Notes: generated by a model not told the origin, from the sequence alone. Positions 36,527 through 45,796 are shown, counted from the first letter of the stretch. The stretch: DNA of 64,000 bases from Microbacterium sp. ProA8 (GCF_039905635.1 NZ_CP157000.1:1178001-1242000); one strand, 5' to 3'. Translations and numbers: made by a program.

Positions 36527-37330
36527 TCAGTACGACGAGCGCTTGTCGTCGTCGGATGCCGCGACCCAGCGGGCCGCGAGGGCTTCGGACCCGCGGGCGA
36601 GGAGCGCGACGTCGGCGCCGACGAGGATGAAGTCTGCACCGGCCTCGAGGTACGCGTCGGCGGCGGCGGGGTCGAACGCGTTGACCCCGACCTTCTTGCC
36701 GGCGCCGTGCACGGCGTCGAACGTCCGGAGCGCGGCGGCGACGACATCCGGATGCGTCTGCTGACCGAGGACTCCCATCGACGCCGCAAGGTCGGACGGC
36801 CCGACGAAGACGCCGTCCACGCCGTCGACCGCGGCGATCCCGGCTGCCGCCTCGACGCCGGCGGCCGTCTCGATCTGGACGAACAGCGACACGTGCGCGT
36901 CGGCGTCGGCCAGGTACCCGTCGACCCGGTTCCACCGCGCCGACCTGGCGAGTGCCGAGCCCACGCCCCTCGTGCCCCGTGGGGGGTAGCGCACGGCGGC
37001 GACGGCGGCCTCGGCATCCGTCTTCGAAGAGACCATGGGCACGAGCAGGTTCTGGGCTCCGAGGTCGAGCACCTGCTTGATCGTCACGACGTCGCCGATC
37101 GGCACGCGCACCACCGGCGTCACCGGGTAGGCACCCACCGCCTGCAGCTGCGCGAGCACCGACTCCAGACCGTTGGGCGAGTGCTCCATGTCGATGAGCA
37201 CCCAGTCCAGACCCGACCCGGCGCAGATCTCGGCGACGAGCGGCGACCCCGAGCACACCCACATGCCCGCGAGGGGACGGGATGCCTCGGCCAGCGTCGC
37301 GCGGAAGGTCGGGCTCAGACGAAGCGACAT
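36527..37330 (-). CDS. hpaI: 4-hydroxy-2-oxo-heptane-1,7-dioate aldolase
   Basis: Class II pyruvate aldolase of the HpcH/HpaI family, splitting 4-hydroxy-2-oxoheptanedioate to pyruvate and succinate semialdehyde. ATG 37330 gives 267 residues, the family length; an earlier ATG at 37360 would extend deeper into hpaH. Motifs include GLDWVLIDMEHSPNG, VVRVPIGDVVTIKQVLDLGAQNLLVPMV, ETAAGVEAAAGIAAV and DGVFVGPSDLAASMG. It is last in the hpa operon, and its product succinate semialdehyde can be used by the dehydrogenase at 60454. Confidence 0.93.
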   Translation of the reverse strand: MSLRLSPTFRATLAEASRPLAGMWVCSGSPLVAEICAGSGLDWVLIDMEHSPNGLESVLAQLQAVGAYPVTPVVRVPIGDVVTIKQVLDLGAQNLLVPMVSSKTDAEAAVAAVRYPPRGTRGVGSALARSARWNRVDGYLADADAHVSLFVQIETAAGVEAAAGIAAVDGVDGVFVGPSDLAASMGVLGQQTHPDVVAAALRTFDAVHGAGKKVGVNAFDPAAADAYLEAGADFILVGADVALLARGSEALAARWVAASDDDKRSSY

Positions 37331-38100
37331 GTGATGGTTCCCATCGGTCCGTAGTCGCACAGCACGCTATCGCCTCGCGACACCCACATGGGGCGGGTGA
37401 ACGATCCGGCGAGGATGATCTCGCCCGCCTCGAGCCGTCCGCCGTGCTGATGGAACTTGTTCGCGAGCCACGCCACGCCGGTCGCCGGGTGGCCGAGCAC
37501 GCCCGCGGCCACCCCGGTCTCTTCGATCTCGCCGTTGCGGCTCAGGACCCCCGGGACCCAGCGCAGGTCGATCTCGTCGGGCCGCTTGCGCACGTCGCCG
37601 AGCACCATCGCGCCGTACGCGGCGTTGTCGGCGATCGTGTCGACGATGGTGCGGCCCTCGAGCTCGATGTGGGAGTTCAGCACCTCGAGCGCCGGAACGG
37701 CGTAGTCGATCGCGGCGAGGGCGTCGTCGAGGGTGCAGTCGGGGCCCTCGAGCGGCGCCTTCAGCACGAACGCGAGCTCGACCTCGATGCGCACGTTCGA
37801 GAACTGCGCGACCGGGATCTCGGCGCCCGAGTCGTACACGGTGTCGTCGAACATCACGCCGTAGTCCGGCTCGGTGATGCCGGTCGCCTGCTGCATCGCC
37901 TTGGACGTCAGCCCGATCTTGCGCCCGACGAGCCGGCGGCCCGCGGCGACGTTCGCATCGCGCCAGACGCCTTGGATCGCGTAGGAGTCCTCCACGGTCG
38001 CGTCGGGGTACCGCGCCGTGATGCGCGGGATCACGCCGTGCGTGCGGTCGGCCTCGGCCAGCTCATCCGCGAGCTGCCGGATCACCTCGGGTGGAAGCAT
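37315..38100 (-). CDS. hpaH: 2-oxo-hept-4-ene-1,7-dioate hydratase
   Basis: Hydratase of the HpaH/MhpD family, 261 residues. It adds water to the oxo-heptenedioate to give the HpaI substrate. Typical blocks are [30 protein letters not shown] (in part), [24 protein letters not shown] (metal-binding Glu) and LEVLNSHI. It overlaps hpaI by 16 bases, so expression is coupled. The preceding 153 bases to hpaD are filled by palindromic repeats. Confidence 0.93.
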   Translation of the reverse strand: MLPPEVIRQLADELAEADRTHGVIPRITARYPDATVEDSYAIQGVWRDANVAAGRRLVGRKIGLTSKAMQQATGITEPDYGVMFDDTVYDSGAEIPVAQFSNVRIEVELAFVLKAPLEGPDCTLDDALAAIDYAVPALEVLNSHIELEGRTIVDTIADNAAYGAMVLGDVRKRPDEIDLRWVPGVLSRNGEIEETGVAAGVLGHPATGVAWLANKFHQHGGRLEAGEIILAGSFTRPMWVSRGDSVLCDYGPMGTITCRFV

Positions 38101-38133
38101 CCGTCTCCCTTTCGTGTCTTGTGCGCTCGAGTC

Positions 38134-38252
38134 GTTTCGTCTCGCTCGTTCCTCGCTCGCTCAACGACCGGAAGCGAGGCATCGGGCGGTCCGTCTCACT
38201 CGCTCAACGATCGAGATCCCGGTCGTTGAGCGAGCGAAGCGAGACGAAGCGC
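38134..38252. repeat. Cluster of three REP-like palindromic elements between hpaD and hpaH
   Basis: The element reads CGGTCGTTGAGCGAGC, then GAAGCGAGACGAAACGC, in its best copies. Here there is one copy on the minus strand (38134-38170), a degenerate one (38190-38213) and one on the plus strand (38220-38252). Opposite copies can fold into a large hairpin. The same family occurs at 39453-39536, 51266-51393 and 57320-57466. Confidence 0.85.
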
Positions 38253-38253
38253 G

Positions 38254-39420
38254 TCACAGCTGGTGGCCCAGCTTGTACTCACCCTGCTTCCAGCTGGGCA
38301 GCTCCTCGGCCTTGTCGTCGGGGCGGGTGTACGAGAAGCCGTCGGCGCCGATCGTCACCGCCATCTCGGACGCGTCGGTGCGCGCCACGACGGGCTGCGG
38401 GTTGCCGTCCAGGTCGAGCACGAGGGATGCCTCGGTGTACCACGACGGCACCACGGGGTTGCCCCACCAGTCGCGGCGCTGGTTGTCGTGCACGTCCCAC
38501 GTGACCACCGGGTTGTCGGGGTCGCCGGTGTAGTAGTCCTGCGTGTAGATCTCGACGCGGTGTCCGTCGGGGTCGCGCAGGTACAGGTAGAACGCGTTCG
38601 AGACGCCGTGGCGGCCGGGGCCGCGCTCGATCGCGTCGGAGCGGCGGAGCGCCCCGAGCTTGTCGCAGATCGCGAGGATGTTGTGCTTCTCGTGGGTGGC
38701 GAACGCGACGTGGTGCATGCGCGGACCGTCGCCGCCGGTCATCGCCGTGTCGTGCACGGTCGGCTTGCGGCGCATCCAGGCGGCGTAGACGGTGCCCTCC
38801 TCGTCCTGGATGTCTTCGGTGACGCGGAAGCCCAGCGACTGCATGAAGTTCACCGCGCGCGGCACGTCGGGGGTGACCTGGTTGAAGTGGTCCAGCCGCA
38901 CGAGCTCACCCGGGGTGTGCAGGTCGTACCGCCACGACAGCCGCTCGACGTGGTCGGTCTGGTGGAAGAACTCGTAGGGGAAGCCGAGCGGGTCGGTCAC
39001 GCGCACGGCGTCGCCGATGCCCTTCACGAAGCCCTCCGCGCGGCGCTCGACCCGGCACCCGAGCTCCTCGTAGAACGCGACCGCCTTGTCGAGGTCTTCG
39101 GGCGTCCGGACGCGGTACGAGAACGCGGCGACGGCGGCCACCGGGCCCTGCCGCAGCACGAGGTTGTGGTGGATGAACTCCTCCGTCGAGCGCAGGTAGA
39201 TCGCCTCGCCGTCCTCTTCGGTGACGTAGAGGCCGAGCACGTCGACGTAGAAGGTGCGCGACGCGGCGAGATCGGTGACCACGAGCTCCATGTACGCGCA
39301 GCGCAGGATGTCGGGGGCCGGGCTCGTCGGCGTGGGCACCGGGTCGTCGGTGTGGATGGGCGCCTCCTGGCTCACGTAGAAGCCCGAGGAGGTGAGGGTC
39401 ATGTCGTCACGGTGGGTCAT
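38254..39420 (-). CDS. hpaD: 3,4-dihydroxyphenylacetate 2,3-dioxygenase
   Basis: Type I extradiol dioxygenase that opens the ring of homoprotocatechuate to carboxymethyl-hydroxymuconate semialdehyde. Its 388 residues resemble the well-studied Brevibacterium/Arthrobacter enzymes: two vicinal-oxygen-chelate modules preceded by a tail of ~35 residues. The three metal ligands appear in VRLDHFNQV (His), PRMHHVAFA (His) and DGHRVEIYTQDY (Glu). It lies between hpaE and hpaH, with repeat-filled gaps on both sides. Fe(II) or Mn(II) use cannot be decided from sequence. Confidence 0.94.
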   Translation of the reverse strand: MTHRDDMTLTSSGFYVSQEAPIHTDDPVPTPTSPAPDILRCAYMELVVTDLAASRTFYVDVLGLYVTEEDGEAIYLRSTEEFIHHNLVLRQGPVAAVAAFSYRVRTPEDLDKAVAFYEELGCRVERRAEGFVKGIGDAVRVTDPLGFPYEFFHQTDHVERLSWRYDLHTPGELVRLDHFNQVTPDVPRAVNFMQSLGFRVTEDIQDEEGTVYAAWMRRKPTVHDTAMTGGDGPRMHHVAFATHEKHNILAICDKLGALRRSDAIERGPGRHGVSNAFYLYLRDPDGHRVEIYTQDYYTGDPDNPVVTWDVHDNQRRDWWGNPVVPSWYTEASLVLDLDGNPQPVVARTDASEMAVTIGADGFSYTRPDDKAEELPSWKQGEYKLGHQL

Positions 39421-39452
39421 GTCGCGTCCTTGCGTTGCTCGGATGGTCGGGG

Positions 39453-39536
39453 CGTTTCGTCTCGCTCGTTCCTCGCTCGCTCAACGACCGAGATCGCGGT
39501 CGTTGAGCGAGGGAGCGAAGCGACCGAGACGAAACG
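39453..39536. repeat. Inverted pair of REP-like elements between hpaE and hpaD
   Basis: A minus-strand copy (39453-39490) faces a plus-strand copy (39497-39536) across AGATCG, giving a near-continuous hairpin of about 35 base pairs. It ends at the hpaE stop codon. In the transcript it could stabilise hpaE mRNA or dampen readthrough to hpaD. Confidence 0.85.
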
Positions 39537-41096
39537 TCAGCGCGGGTCGGGATCGTCGAGGTCGGTCGGCTCGTGTGGGTCGGCCTTGCCGAAGGTCGGG
39601 TTGTGCGCCGGACCGAGCGTGATGTGCACGGCCTGCTGGTCGGTGTAGAAGTCGATCGAGCGGTAGCCGCCCTCGTGGCCGAGGCCCGAGGCCTTGACAC
39701 CCCCGAACGGCGTCCGCAGATCGCGGACGTTGTTCGAGTTGAGCCAGACCATGCCGGCTTCGATCGCCTGCGAGAAGTTGTGCGCGCGCTTGAGGTCGTT
39801 CGTCCAGACGTAGGCCGCCAGTCCGTACTTCACGCCGTTGGCAAGCTCCAGCGCCTCTTCGTCGGTGTCGAAGGGTGTGATCGCCACCACCGGTCCGAAG
39901 ATCTCCTCCTGGAAGATGCGGGCGTCGGGCGCGACATCGGCGAACACCGTCGGGCGCACGAAGTTGCCGCCGTCGAACCCCTCGGGGCGGCCGCCGCCGG
40001 CCACCAGGCGGGCCTCGCGCTTGCCGATCTCGATGTAGCTCATCACCTTGTCGTAGTGCTCGGGGTGCACGAGCGCCCCGACCTCGGTCTTCGGGTCGTG
40101 CGGGTAGCCGACCACGACGCGCTCGGCCTGCGCGGCATAGCGCTCGACGAACTCGTCGTACACCGACCGCTCCACGAGGATGCGCGAGCCGGCGGTGCAG
40201 CGCTCGCCGTTGAGCGAGAAGACGCCGAAGATCGTGGCGTCGATCGCCGCCTCGAGGTCGGCGTCCGCGAAGACCACCGCGGGGGACTTGCCGCCGAGCT
40301 CCATCGACAGCCCCTTCAGGAACGGCGCGGCGTTGCCGAAGATGAGCTGGCCGGTGCGGCTCTCGCCCGTGAACGAGATGAGCGGGACGTCGGGATGCTT
40401 CACCAGCGCGTCGCCGGCATCCTCACCCAGTCCGTTCACGAGGTTGAACACGCCCTGCGGCAGCCCCGCCTCTTCGAAGATGCCGGCCCACAGCGACGCC
40501 GACAGCGGCGTGAACTCGGCGGGCTTGAGCACGACGGTGTTGCCGGTCGCGAGGGCCGGGCCGAGCTTCCAGGACTCGAGCATGAACGGCGTGTTCCACG
40601 GCGTGATGAGCCCGGCGACGCCGATCGGCTTGCGGTTGACGTAGTTCATCTGACGGCCCGGCACCTTGTAGGCGTCGTCGGCCTGCGCGACGATCAGGTC
40701 GGCGAAGAACCGGAAGTTCTCGGCCGCGCGCCGCGCCTGTCCCAGCGCCTGCGTGATCGGCAGCCCCGAGTCGAAGGACTCCAGCTCGGCGAGCCGGGCG
40801 TCGCGGGACTCGACGATGTCGGCGATGCGGTGCAGCACGCGCGAGCGTTCGCGTGGCAGCATCCGCGGCCAGGGTCCGTCGGTGAACGCGCGCCGCGCGG
40901 CGGCCACGGCCCGGTCGATGTCGGCCTTCTTGCCGGCAGCGGCCCGCACGTACGTCTCGTTCGTCACCGGGTCGAGCACGTCGAACGTGTCGCCGTCGGC
41001 CGAGTCGACGAACGCGCCGTCGATGTAGTGCTGGATGCGCTCGGGCAGGCCCTCGGGCACGCGGCGCGTCTCCGCGGTGGTGGCGGTGTCGGTCAT
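39537..41096 (-). CDS. hpaE: 5-carboxymethyl-2-hydroxymuconate semialdehyde dehydrogenase
   Basis: NAD-dependent aldehyde dehydrogenase, 519 residues from ATG 41096 preceded by GGAGC. It oxidises the HpaD product to the dicarboxylic acid. It has the cofactor/structural blocks PWNTPFMLESWKLGPALATG, the general base Glu in SMELGGKSPAVVFADADLE and the catalytic Cys in LNGERCTAGSRI. The longer frame upstream would overlap the GntR gene and is rejected. Specificity is inferred from its position between hpaD and the regulator. Confidence 0.92.
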   Translation of the reverse strand: MTDTATTAETRRVPEGLPERIQHYIDGAFVDSADGDTFDVLDPVTNETYVRAAAGKKADIDRAVAAARRAFTDGPWPRMLPRERSRVLHRIADIVESRDARLAELESFDSGLPITQALGQARRAAENFRFFADLIVAQADDAYKVPGRQMNYVNRKPIGVAGLITPWNTPFMLESWKLGPALATGNTVVLKPAEFTPLSASLWAGIFEEAGLPQGVFNLVNGLGEDAGDALVKHPDVPLISFTGESRTGQLIFGNAAPFLKGLSMELGGKSPAVVFADADLEAAIDATIFGVFSLNGERCTAGSRILVERSVYDEFVERYAAQAERVVVGYPHDPKTEVGALVHPEHYDKVMSYIEIGKREARLVAGGGRPEGFDGGNFVRPTVFADVAPDARIFQEEIFGPVVAITPFDTDEEALELANGVKYGLAAYVWTNDLKRAHNFSQAIEAGMVWLNSNNVRDLRTPFGGVKASGLGHEGGYRSIDFYTDQQAVHITLGPAHNPTFGKADPHEPTDLDDPDPR

Positions 41097-41155
41097 TGCT
41101 GCTCCTTCGTCGGAGGTCGTGATCCGGATGCCGGTGGTTCCGGCAGCCGGAAGGT

Positions 41156-41845
41156 TCAGAACGCCGGGAGGCCCAGGGCCTCGTCGGGGTGCTCGTGGAT
41201 CATGTAGGCATCGAGCGTCGCCGAGCGATGCCGCCGCGCGGCCTTCTCGATCTCGCCGAGAGGTGCGCCGGTCTCGATCAGCTGCAGGATGTTCTCGTGC
41301 TCGCGCACCGATTCCGCCGCGCGGCCGGGGACGAAGCTGAACGTCGAATCGCGCAGGTGTCCGAGCCGGCCCCACTCCGCTTCGACGAGCTCGAGCATGC
41401 GCGGGTTCGCGCACTTCGAGTACAGCGCCGCGTGGAACTCCTGGTTCAGCCCGGTGAACGCGCGCGGGTCGAAGTGCTCGAGCGTCTCGATCATGAGCTC
41501 GTTGATCCGCCGTGCCGCACGCACGTCGTCGGCTGTGAGCCGGCGCGCCGCCAGGGCGGTGGCGGCGCCCTCGAGGATCGACAGCGACTGCATGCTCGAG
41601 CGGTACTGCGAGTCGTCGACCATGGACACCCGCGCGCCGACGTTGCGCTCGAACGTCACAAGCCCCTCGGCCTCGAGCTGGCGGATCGCCTCGCGCACCG
41701 GCACGACGCTCATGTCGAGGTCGCCCGCGATGCTGCCGAGCACGAGCCGGTAGCCGGGGGTGAACTCCTGACGCGCGATGCGCTCCTTGATCCAGCGGTA
41801 GGCGAGCTGCGATTTGCTGAGCGTCGCGGCGGTCTCGGGGGTCAT
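41156..41845 (-). CDS. GntR-family (FadR subfamily) regulator of the hpa operon
   Basis: DNA-binding repressor of 229 residues, ATG overlapping the stop of the FAH-RraA gene (ATGA). The winged helix at residues ~10-75 includes IAGDLDMSVVPVREAIRQLEAEGLV. The FCD effector domain follows, with typical His/Asp metal-ligand positions (LNQEFHAALY, SVREHENIL). It is encoded inside the operon it probably controls. A GntR-like palindrome lies in the divergent promoter region at 43551-43562. The effector would be an early pathway intermediate, which is inference. Confidence 0.9.
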   Translation of the reverse strand: MTPETAATLSKSQLAYRWIKERIARQEFTPGYRLVLGSIAGDLDMSVVPVREAIRQLEAEGLVTFERNVGARVSMVDDSQYRSSMQSLSILEGAATALAARRLTADDVRAARRINELMIETLEHFDPRAFTGLNQEFHAALYSKCANPRMLELVEAEWGRLGHLRDSTFSFVPGRAAESVREHENILQLIETGAPLGEIEKAARRHRSATLDAYMIHEHPDEALGLPAF

Positions 41846-43518
41846 CGTGCGGTCTCCCCGGCCTCGAGCGCTGCCGATTCCTGCGACGGCTGCGTCTGTG
41901 TCGACGAGCGCTCGCCCGAGATGGCTGGGGTGGCCTCGCGGTCGGCTTCGTACCGCGCCCGCCACTCGGCGTTCATCGGGAAGAGCCCGTCGACCGGATG
42001 CCCCTCCGCGACGCGCTCGGCGATCCAGGCGTCCTCGTCCTCCTGGGAGAGCGCCGCGTCGACGACCTCCTCGGCGATGTCCGCCGGGATCACCACGACC
42101 CCGTCGGCGTCGCCGACGATGACGTCGCCCGGCTGGACCGTCGCGCCGCCGCAGGCGATGGTGAGGTCGGCGTCCCACGGCACGTGCTTGCGGCCGAGGA
42201 CGGCCGGGTGGGCGCCGGACGAGTAGACCGGGATGCCGACGGCCGCGACGGCTGCGGCATCCCTGACTCCTCCGTCGGTGACGATGCCCGCGGCACCGCG
42301 GGCGTGTGCGCGGATCGCGAGGATGTCGCCCAGGGTGCCGGAGCCGGCGTCGCCGCGCGCCTCGATCACGACGACCTCGCCGTCGCCGACCGCGTCGAAC
42401 ACGCGCTTCTGCGCGTTGTAGCCGCCGCCGTGCGAGGCGAACAGGTCTTCACGGTTCGGCACGAAGCGGAGCGTCCGCGCGGTGCCCACCAGCTTCGATT
42501 CCCTCTCCGGCGAGTCTGCAGCGCGCAGCGGCCGCACGCCGTCGATGTGCACGTTGTTCAGCCCGCGCTTGCGCAGCTGCGCCGAGAGCCCCGCGACCGG
42601 GACGGCCTCGAGCTTGGCTCGCAGAGCGGCGCCCAGAACAGGTGTTCCGGCGGAGGGAGGAGTTTCTGCCGCCGATGCTCCTGCGCTCGCCGGATCACCT
42701 GTTGCCGGCGACGCCGCGGCGGGGAGGCCGGCGGCCTCGCGGGATCCCCATGCCTCGGCGCGCTGCAGATCGTCGGCTTCGGGGAGCGAGCCGAGGTCGG
42801 GGTCGAACGGCTCCGACCCCTGCACGACGGTGGTGACGAGCCGGCCGGAGGACGGCCCGCCGGGCACGTCGACCTCGACCTCGACCACGTCGCCCGGCTG
42901 GGTGACCGAGGATCCGGCCGGTGTCCCGGTGAGGATCACATCGCCGGGCTCGAGCGTGAAGTGCTGCGACAGGTCGGCGACGAGCTGCGCGAGGGGGAAG
43001 ATCATGCCGGCGGCCGTGTCGTCCTGAACCAGGGCGCCGTTCAGCCAGGTGCGCACGCGCAGGGCGTCAGGGTGGATCGCCCGGGCGTCGAGCAACGACG
43101 GGCCGATCGGCGTGTAGCCGTCGCCGCCCTTGGAGCGGACGTTCGACCCCTTGTCGTTGGCCCGCAGGTCGTAGAGCCCGAAGTCGTTCGCCGCGGTGAC
43201 CCCCGCGACGTGCTCCCACGCCTCCGCGAGCGGCACGCGGTGGGCGGCCGAGCCGATCACGAGCGCGATCTCGCCCTCGAAGGCGAGCAGTTCGGTGCCG
43301 CCGGGCCGCTCGATGGTGCTTCCCGAGGCGGCGACAGAGCTCGACGGCTTGAAGAAGTACGACGGATGCTGCGGCCGGCGCCCGCGCTGATCCGCTCGCG
43401 ACGCGTAGCTGAGGTGGACGGCGACGATCTTGCCGGGTCGGGCGGGGAGGGCCGCGAAGCGGGGATCGGCCGAGGATCCGGGCACCCCCGCGGCGACGGC
43501 ATCCGTCTTCTCATCCAT
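41842..43518 (-). CDS. FAH-family isomerase/decarboxylase fused to an RraA-like domain
   Basis: A two-domain protein of 558 residues. Residues ~20-255 form a fumarylacetoacetate-hydrolase fold, with metal ligands expected in FEGEIALVIG and an Asp further on, and GDGYTPIGPSLL. After an Ala/Pro-rich linker, residues ~310-525 form an RraA/HMG-aldolase-like domain with GTLGDILAIRAHARG and GIVTDGGVRDAAA, where the conserved GD and RD are intact. In the homoprotocatechuate pathway HpaG, an FAH protein, decarboxylates and isomerises after HpaF; no hpaF is present. This fusion is the best candidate for those steps. It is first in the leftward operon, opposite the MHS transporter. Confidence 0.87.
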   Translation of the reverse strand: MDEKTDAVAAGVPGSSADPRFAALPARPGKIVAVHLSYASRADQRGRRPQHPSYFFKPSSSVAASGSTIERPGGTELLAFEGEIALVIGSAAHRVPLAEAWEHVAGVTAANDFGLYDLRANDKGSNVRSKGGDGYTPIGPSLLDARAIHPDALRVRTWLNGALVQDDTAAGMIFPLAQLVADLSQHFTLEPGDVILTGTPAGSSVTQPGDVVEVEVDVPGGPSSGRLVTTVVQGSEPFDPDLGSLPEADDLQRAEAWGSREAAGLPAAASPATGDPASAGASAAETPPSAGTPVLGAALRAKLEAVPVAGLSAQLRKRGLNNVHIDGVRPLRAADSPERESKLVGTARTLRFVPNREDLFASHGGGYNAQKRVFDAVGDGEVVVIEARGDAGSGTLGDILAIRAHARGAAGIVTDGGVRDAAAVAAVGIPVYSSGAHPAVLGRKHVPWDADLTIACGGATVQPGDVIVGDADGVVVIPADIAEEVVDAALSQEDEDAWIAERVAEGHPVDGLFPMNAEWRARYEADREATPAISGERSSTQTQPSQESAALEAGETAR

Positions 43519-43550
43519 TCGAGCTCCCTCACTCTTGCGTCGTATGCGAA

Positions 43551-43562
43551 ATCGTATATGAT
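43551..43562. promoter_or_regulatory. GntR-type operator between the hpa operon and the MHS transporter
   Basis: ATCGTATATGAT is a near-palindrome of the GTATAC-centred kind bound by FadR-subfamily regulators. It lies 33 bases before the fusion gene and 68 bases before the transporter gene. It also overlaps a -10-like TACGAT on the minus strand. Likely bound by the GntR protein encoded at 41156-41845. Confidence 0.5.
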
Positions 43563-43629
43563 CGTCGCACATCCGGCAACCGCCTCAGTTCGCCGGAGAC
43601 GATGACGTCACCCGACACAGGAGTCACGA

Positions 43630-45012
43630 ATGAGCAGCTCACAGCCCCCACAGGGTTTCACGCCCACCGGCACCATCGCCAGCCCCGTCGATCGCCGTCG
43701 GGTGGTCTTCGCGACCGTCGTCGGCACCACCGTCGAGTGGTACGACTTCTTCATCTACGCCACGGCCGTCGGCCTGGTGTTCGGTCAGCTGTTCTTCGCG
43801 CCGCTGGGCGCGAACAGCGCGATCGTGGCGTTCGCGACCGTCGGCGTGAGCTTCCTGTTCCGTCCGCTCGGCGCGTTCCTCGCCGGCCACTTCGGCGACA
43901 AGTACGGTCGCAAGGTCGTGCTGATGTGGACGCTCATCCTGATGGGTGCCGCGACGGCCCTGATCGGCGTGCTGCCCACCTACGAGGCCATCGGTGTCTG
44001 GGCGCCGATCTTCCTGGTGCTGCTGCGCATCCTGCAGGGCATCTCGGCGGGCGGCGAGTGGGGCGGCGCGGTGCTGATGGCCGTCGAGCACGCCCCGCGC
44101 ACCCGACGCGGCGCCTTCGGCGCCTCCCCGCAGATCGGCGTGCCGCTCGGCCTGCTGCTCGCCTCGGGCGTGATGGCGCTGATGGCGATGATCGCGCCCG
44201 GCGACGCGTTCCTGGTGTGGGGGTGGCGTGTGCCGTTCCTGCTCAGCGTGGTGCTGATCCTCGTCGGCTACTACGTGCGCCGCCGGGTCGAGGAGAGCCC
44301 GGTGTTCGCCGAGCTGGCGGAGCGCAAAGAGAAGGCACGGATGCCGATCATCACGCTGTTCCGCAAGCACACGCTGCTCGTCTTCATCGCCGCGCTGGTC
44401 TTCGCCGGCAACAACGCCGTCGGCTACATGACCACCGGCGGCTACATCCAGGGCTACTCCACCAACCCCGAAGGTCCGCTCGCCCTCGAGCGGGGACCCG
44501 TGCTCTGGGCCGTCGCCGGCTCCGCGGTGACCTGGCTGCTGTCGACCCTCGCGGCCGGTTTCGTGTCGGACCGGATCGGCCGTCGCACGACCTACATCAT
44601 CGGCTGGATCCTGCAGCTCGTCGGCGTCTTCCTGCTGTTCCCGCTCGTGAACACCGGCAACATCTGGCTGCTGTTCCTGGGTCTGGCGATCCTCACGTTC
44701 GGCCTGGGCTTCACCTACGGGCCGCAGGCCGCGCTGTACTCCGAACTGTTCCCGGCATCCATCCGCTTCTCGGGCGTCTCGATCTCGTACGCGATCGGCG
44801 CGATCCTCGGCGGCGCGTTCGCCCCGACCATCGCGACGGCGCTGGTGCAGGCGACCGGCTCGACGGTGTCGGTCACCTGGTACCTCGCCGGCATGACCGT
44901 CATCGGCCTCCTCGCCACGCTGCTGCTGCGCGACCGCTCCGGCATCCCCCTCGGCCCCGACCACGAAGCCGAACAGTCCGTCAGCCCGATCTACGGCATG
45001 GCGAAGGCCTGA
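43630..45012 (+). CDS. MHS-family (MFS) metabolite:proton symporter
   Basis: Twelve-helix transporter of 460 residues. The N-terminal VVGTTVEWYDFFIYATA is the signature of the metabolite:H+ symporter family (ShiA/ProP/KgtP group). The loop 2-3 motif FGDKYGRKVVL and the helix-4 region RILQGISAGGEWGGAVLM also match. It is divergent from the hpa genes, so a hydroxylated phenylacetate is the likely cargo. Substrate choice within this family cannot be read from sequence. Confidence 0.9.
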   Translation: MSSSQPPQGFTPTGTIASPVDRRRVVFATVVGTTVEWYDFFIYATAVGLVFGQLFFAPLGANSAIVAFATVGVSFLFRPLGAFLAGHFGDKYGRKVVLMWTLILMGAATALIGVLPTYEAIGVWAPIFLVLLRILQGISAGGEWGGAVLMAVEHAPRTRRGAFGASPQIGVPLGLLLASGVMALMAMIAPGDAFLVWGWRVPFLLSVVLILVGYYVRRRVEESPVFAELAERKEKARMPIITLFRKHTLLVFIAALVFAGNNAVGYMTTGGYIQGYSTNPEGPLALERGPVLWAVAGSAVTWLLSTLAAGFVSDRIGRRTTYIIGWILQLVGVFLLFPLVNTGNIWLLFLGLAILTFGLGFTYGPQAALYSELFPASIRFSGVSISYAIGAILGGAFAPTIATALVQATGSTVSVTWYLAGMTVIGLLATLLLRDRSGIPLGPDHEAEQSVSPIYGMAKA

Positions 45013-45025
45013 CACTCAGCTCGGC

Positions 45026-45071
45026 GGATGCCGCGCCCCGAGCGCCTGTGCAGGCTCGGGGCGCGGCATCC
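45026..45071. terminator. Bidirectional terminator between transporter and TetR genes
   Basis: Perfect 18-base arms GGATGCCGCGCCCCGAGC (45026-45043) and GCTCGGGGCGCGGCATCC (45054-45071) around a ten-base loop. The flanking genes converge. The stem is built on the GGATGCC/GGCATCC heptamer. Confidence 0.85.
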
Positions 45072-45112
45072 GTCGTTCTTCGGTGCGGAAAGCCGGGTGG
45101 GGCGCGCTGCGG

Positions 45113-45736
45113 TCAGCGGGTGCGCATGCCGTCGAGGACCACCGTGACGACGTCTTGCGCGAGGCGCTCACGATCGACCGGGCCCGCGGGCCGGTACCAC
45201 TCGACGATCGAGTTCACCATGCCGAAGAGGAGGCGAGTGGCGACCGCGCCGTCGACGTCGGTGCGCACCTGGCCGGCGCGTTGCGCCTCGACGACCAGCG
45301 CCGTGACGCGGTGGTCGAACGCGCGACGCCGCTCGAGCGCGGCCCGTTCGACGTCGCTGTTGCCGCGCACCCGGAGGAGGAGCGTGACGTAGGGGAGCTT
45401 GTCGACCAGCACCCGCACCGCACCGCGCAGCACGGCGGCGAGCCGCTCGGCCGGATCGTCGGTCTCGGCGTCCGAAGCGTCGAGCATGCCCTCGAGTTCT
45501 CCGAGCGCCTCGTCGAGGGCGAGCGCGAGCAGCTGCTCCTTCGAGTCGAAGTGGTGGTAGAGCGCCGACTTGGTGAGACCGAGCCGCGAGGCGAGGTCGG
45601 CGACCGACGTGGCGTCGTAGCCCTGCTCGTTGAAGAGCGCCACGGCGACCGCGAGCACCTGGTCGCGGTCGTAGCCCGGGCGTCCGCGCCGCGCGGGGGT
45701 CGGCTCTCCGTTCGCGGGGCTCGTCAGGGCGGACAT
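45113..45736 (-). CDS. paaR: TetR-family regulator of the phenylacetate operon
   Basis: Repressor of 207 residues. After ~20 flexible residues comes the TetR helix-turn-helix (VADLASRLGLTKSALYHHFDSKEQLL, about residues 43-68), then an all-helical effector domain. It is divergent from the paa operon. Two related 22-base palindromes lie in its control region (45797-45818) and before paaA (50178-50199), which supports the role. Phenylacetyl-CoA is the expected effector by analogy with PaaR of Corynebacterium. The gene name is by context. Confidence 0.82.
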   Translation of the reverse strand: MSALTSPANGEPTPARRGRPGYDRDQVLAVAVALFNEQGYDATSVADLASRLGLTKSALYHHFDSKEQLLALALDEALGELEGMLDASDAETDDPAERLAAVLRGAVRVLVDKLPYVTLLLRVRGNSDVERAALERRRAFDHRVTALVVEAQRAGQVRTDVDGAVATRLLFGMVNSIVEWYRPAGPVDRERLAQDVVTVVLDGMRTR

Positions 45737-45796
45737 GCGCCCCAGTCTGGCACCGCCGCCCGGGTCGGTGCGCAGGCTCGCGCCAGTCCGCCGGGA

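Noticed and set aside
38134..39536. Repeat clusters considered as a CRISPR array
   Set aside because: Copies are inverted, irregularly spaced and not separated by uniform spacers; no cas genes are present.
43602..45392. Alternative rightward frames through the MHS transporter
   Set aside because: They give Arg/Pro-rich products; the 460-residue frame has twelve helices and family motifs.
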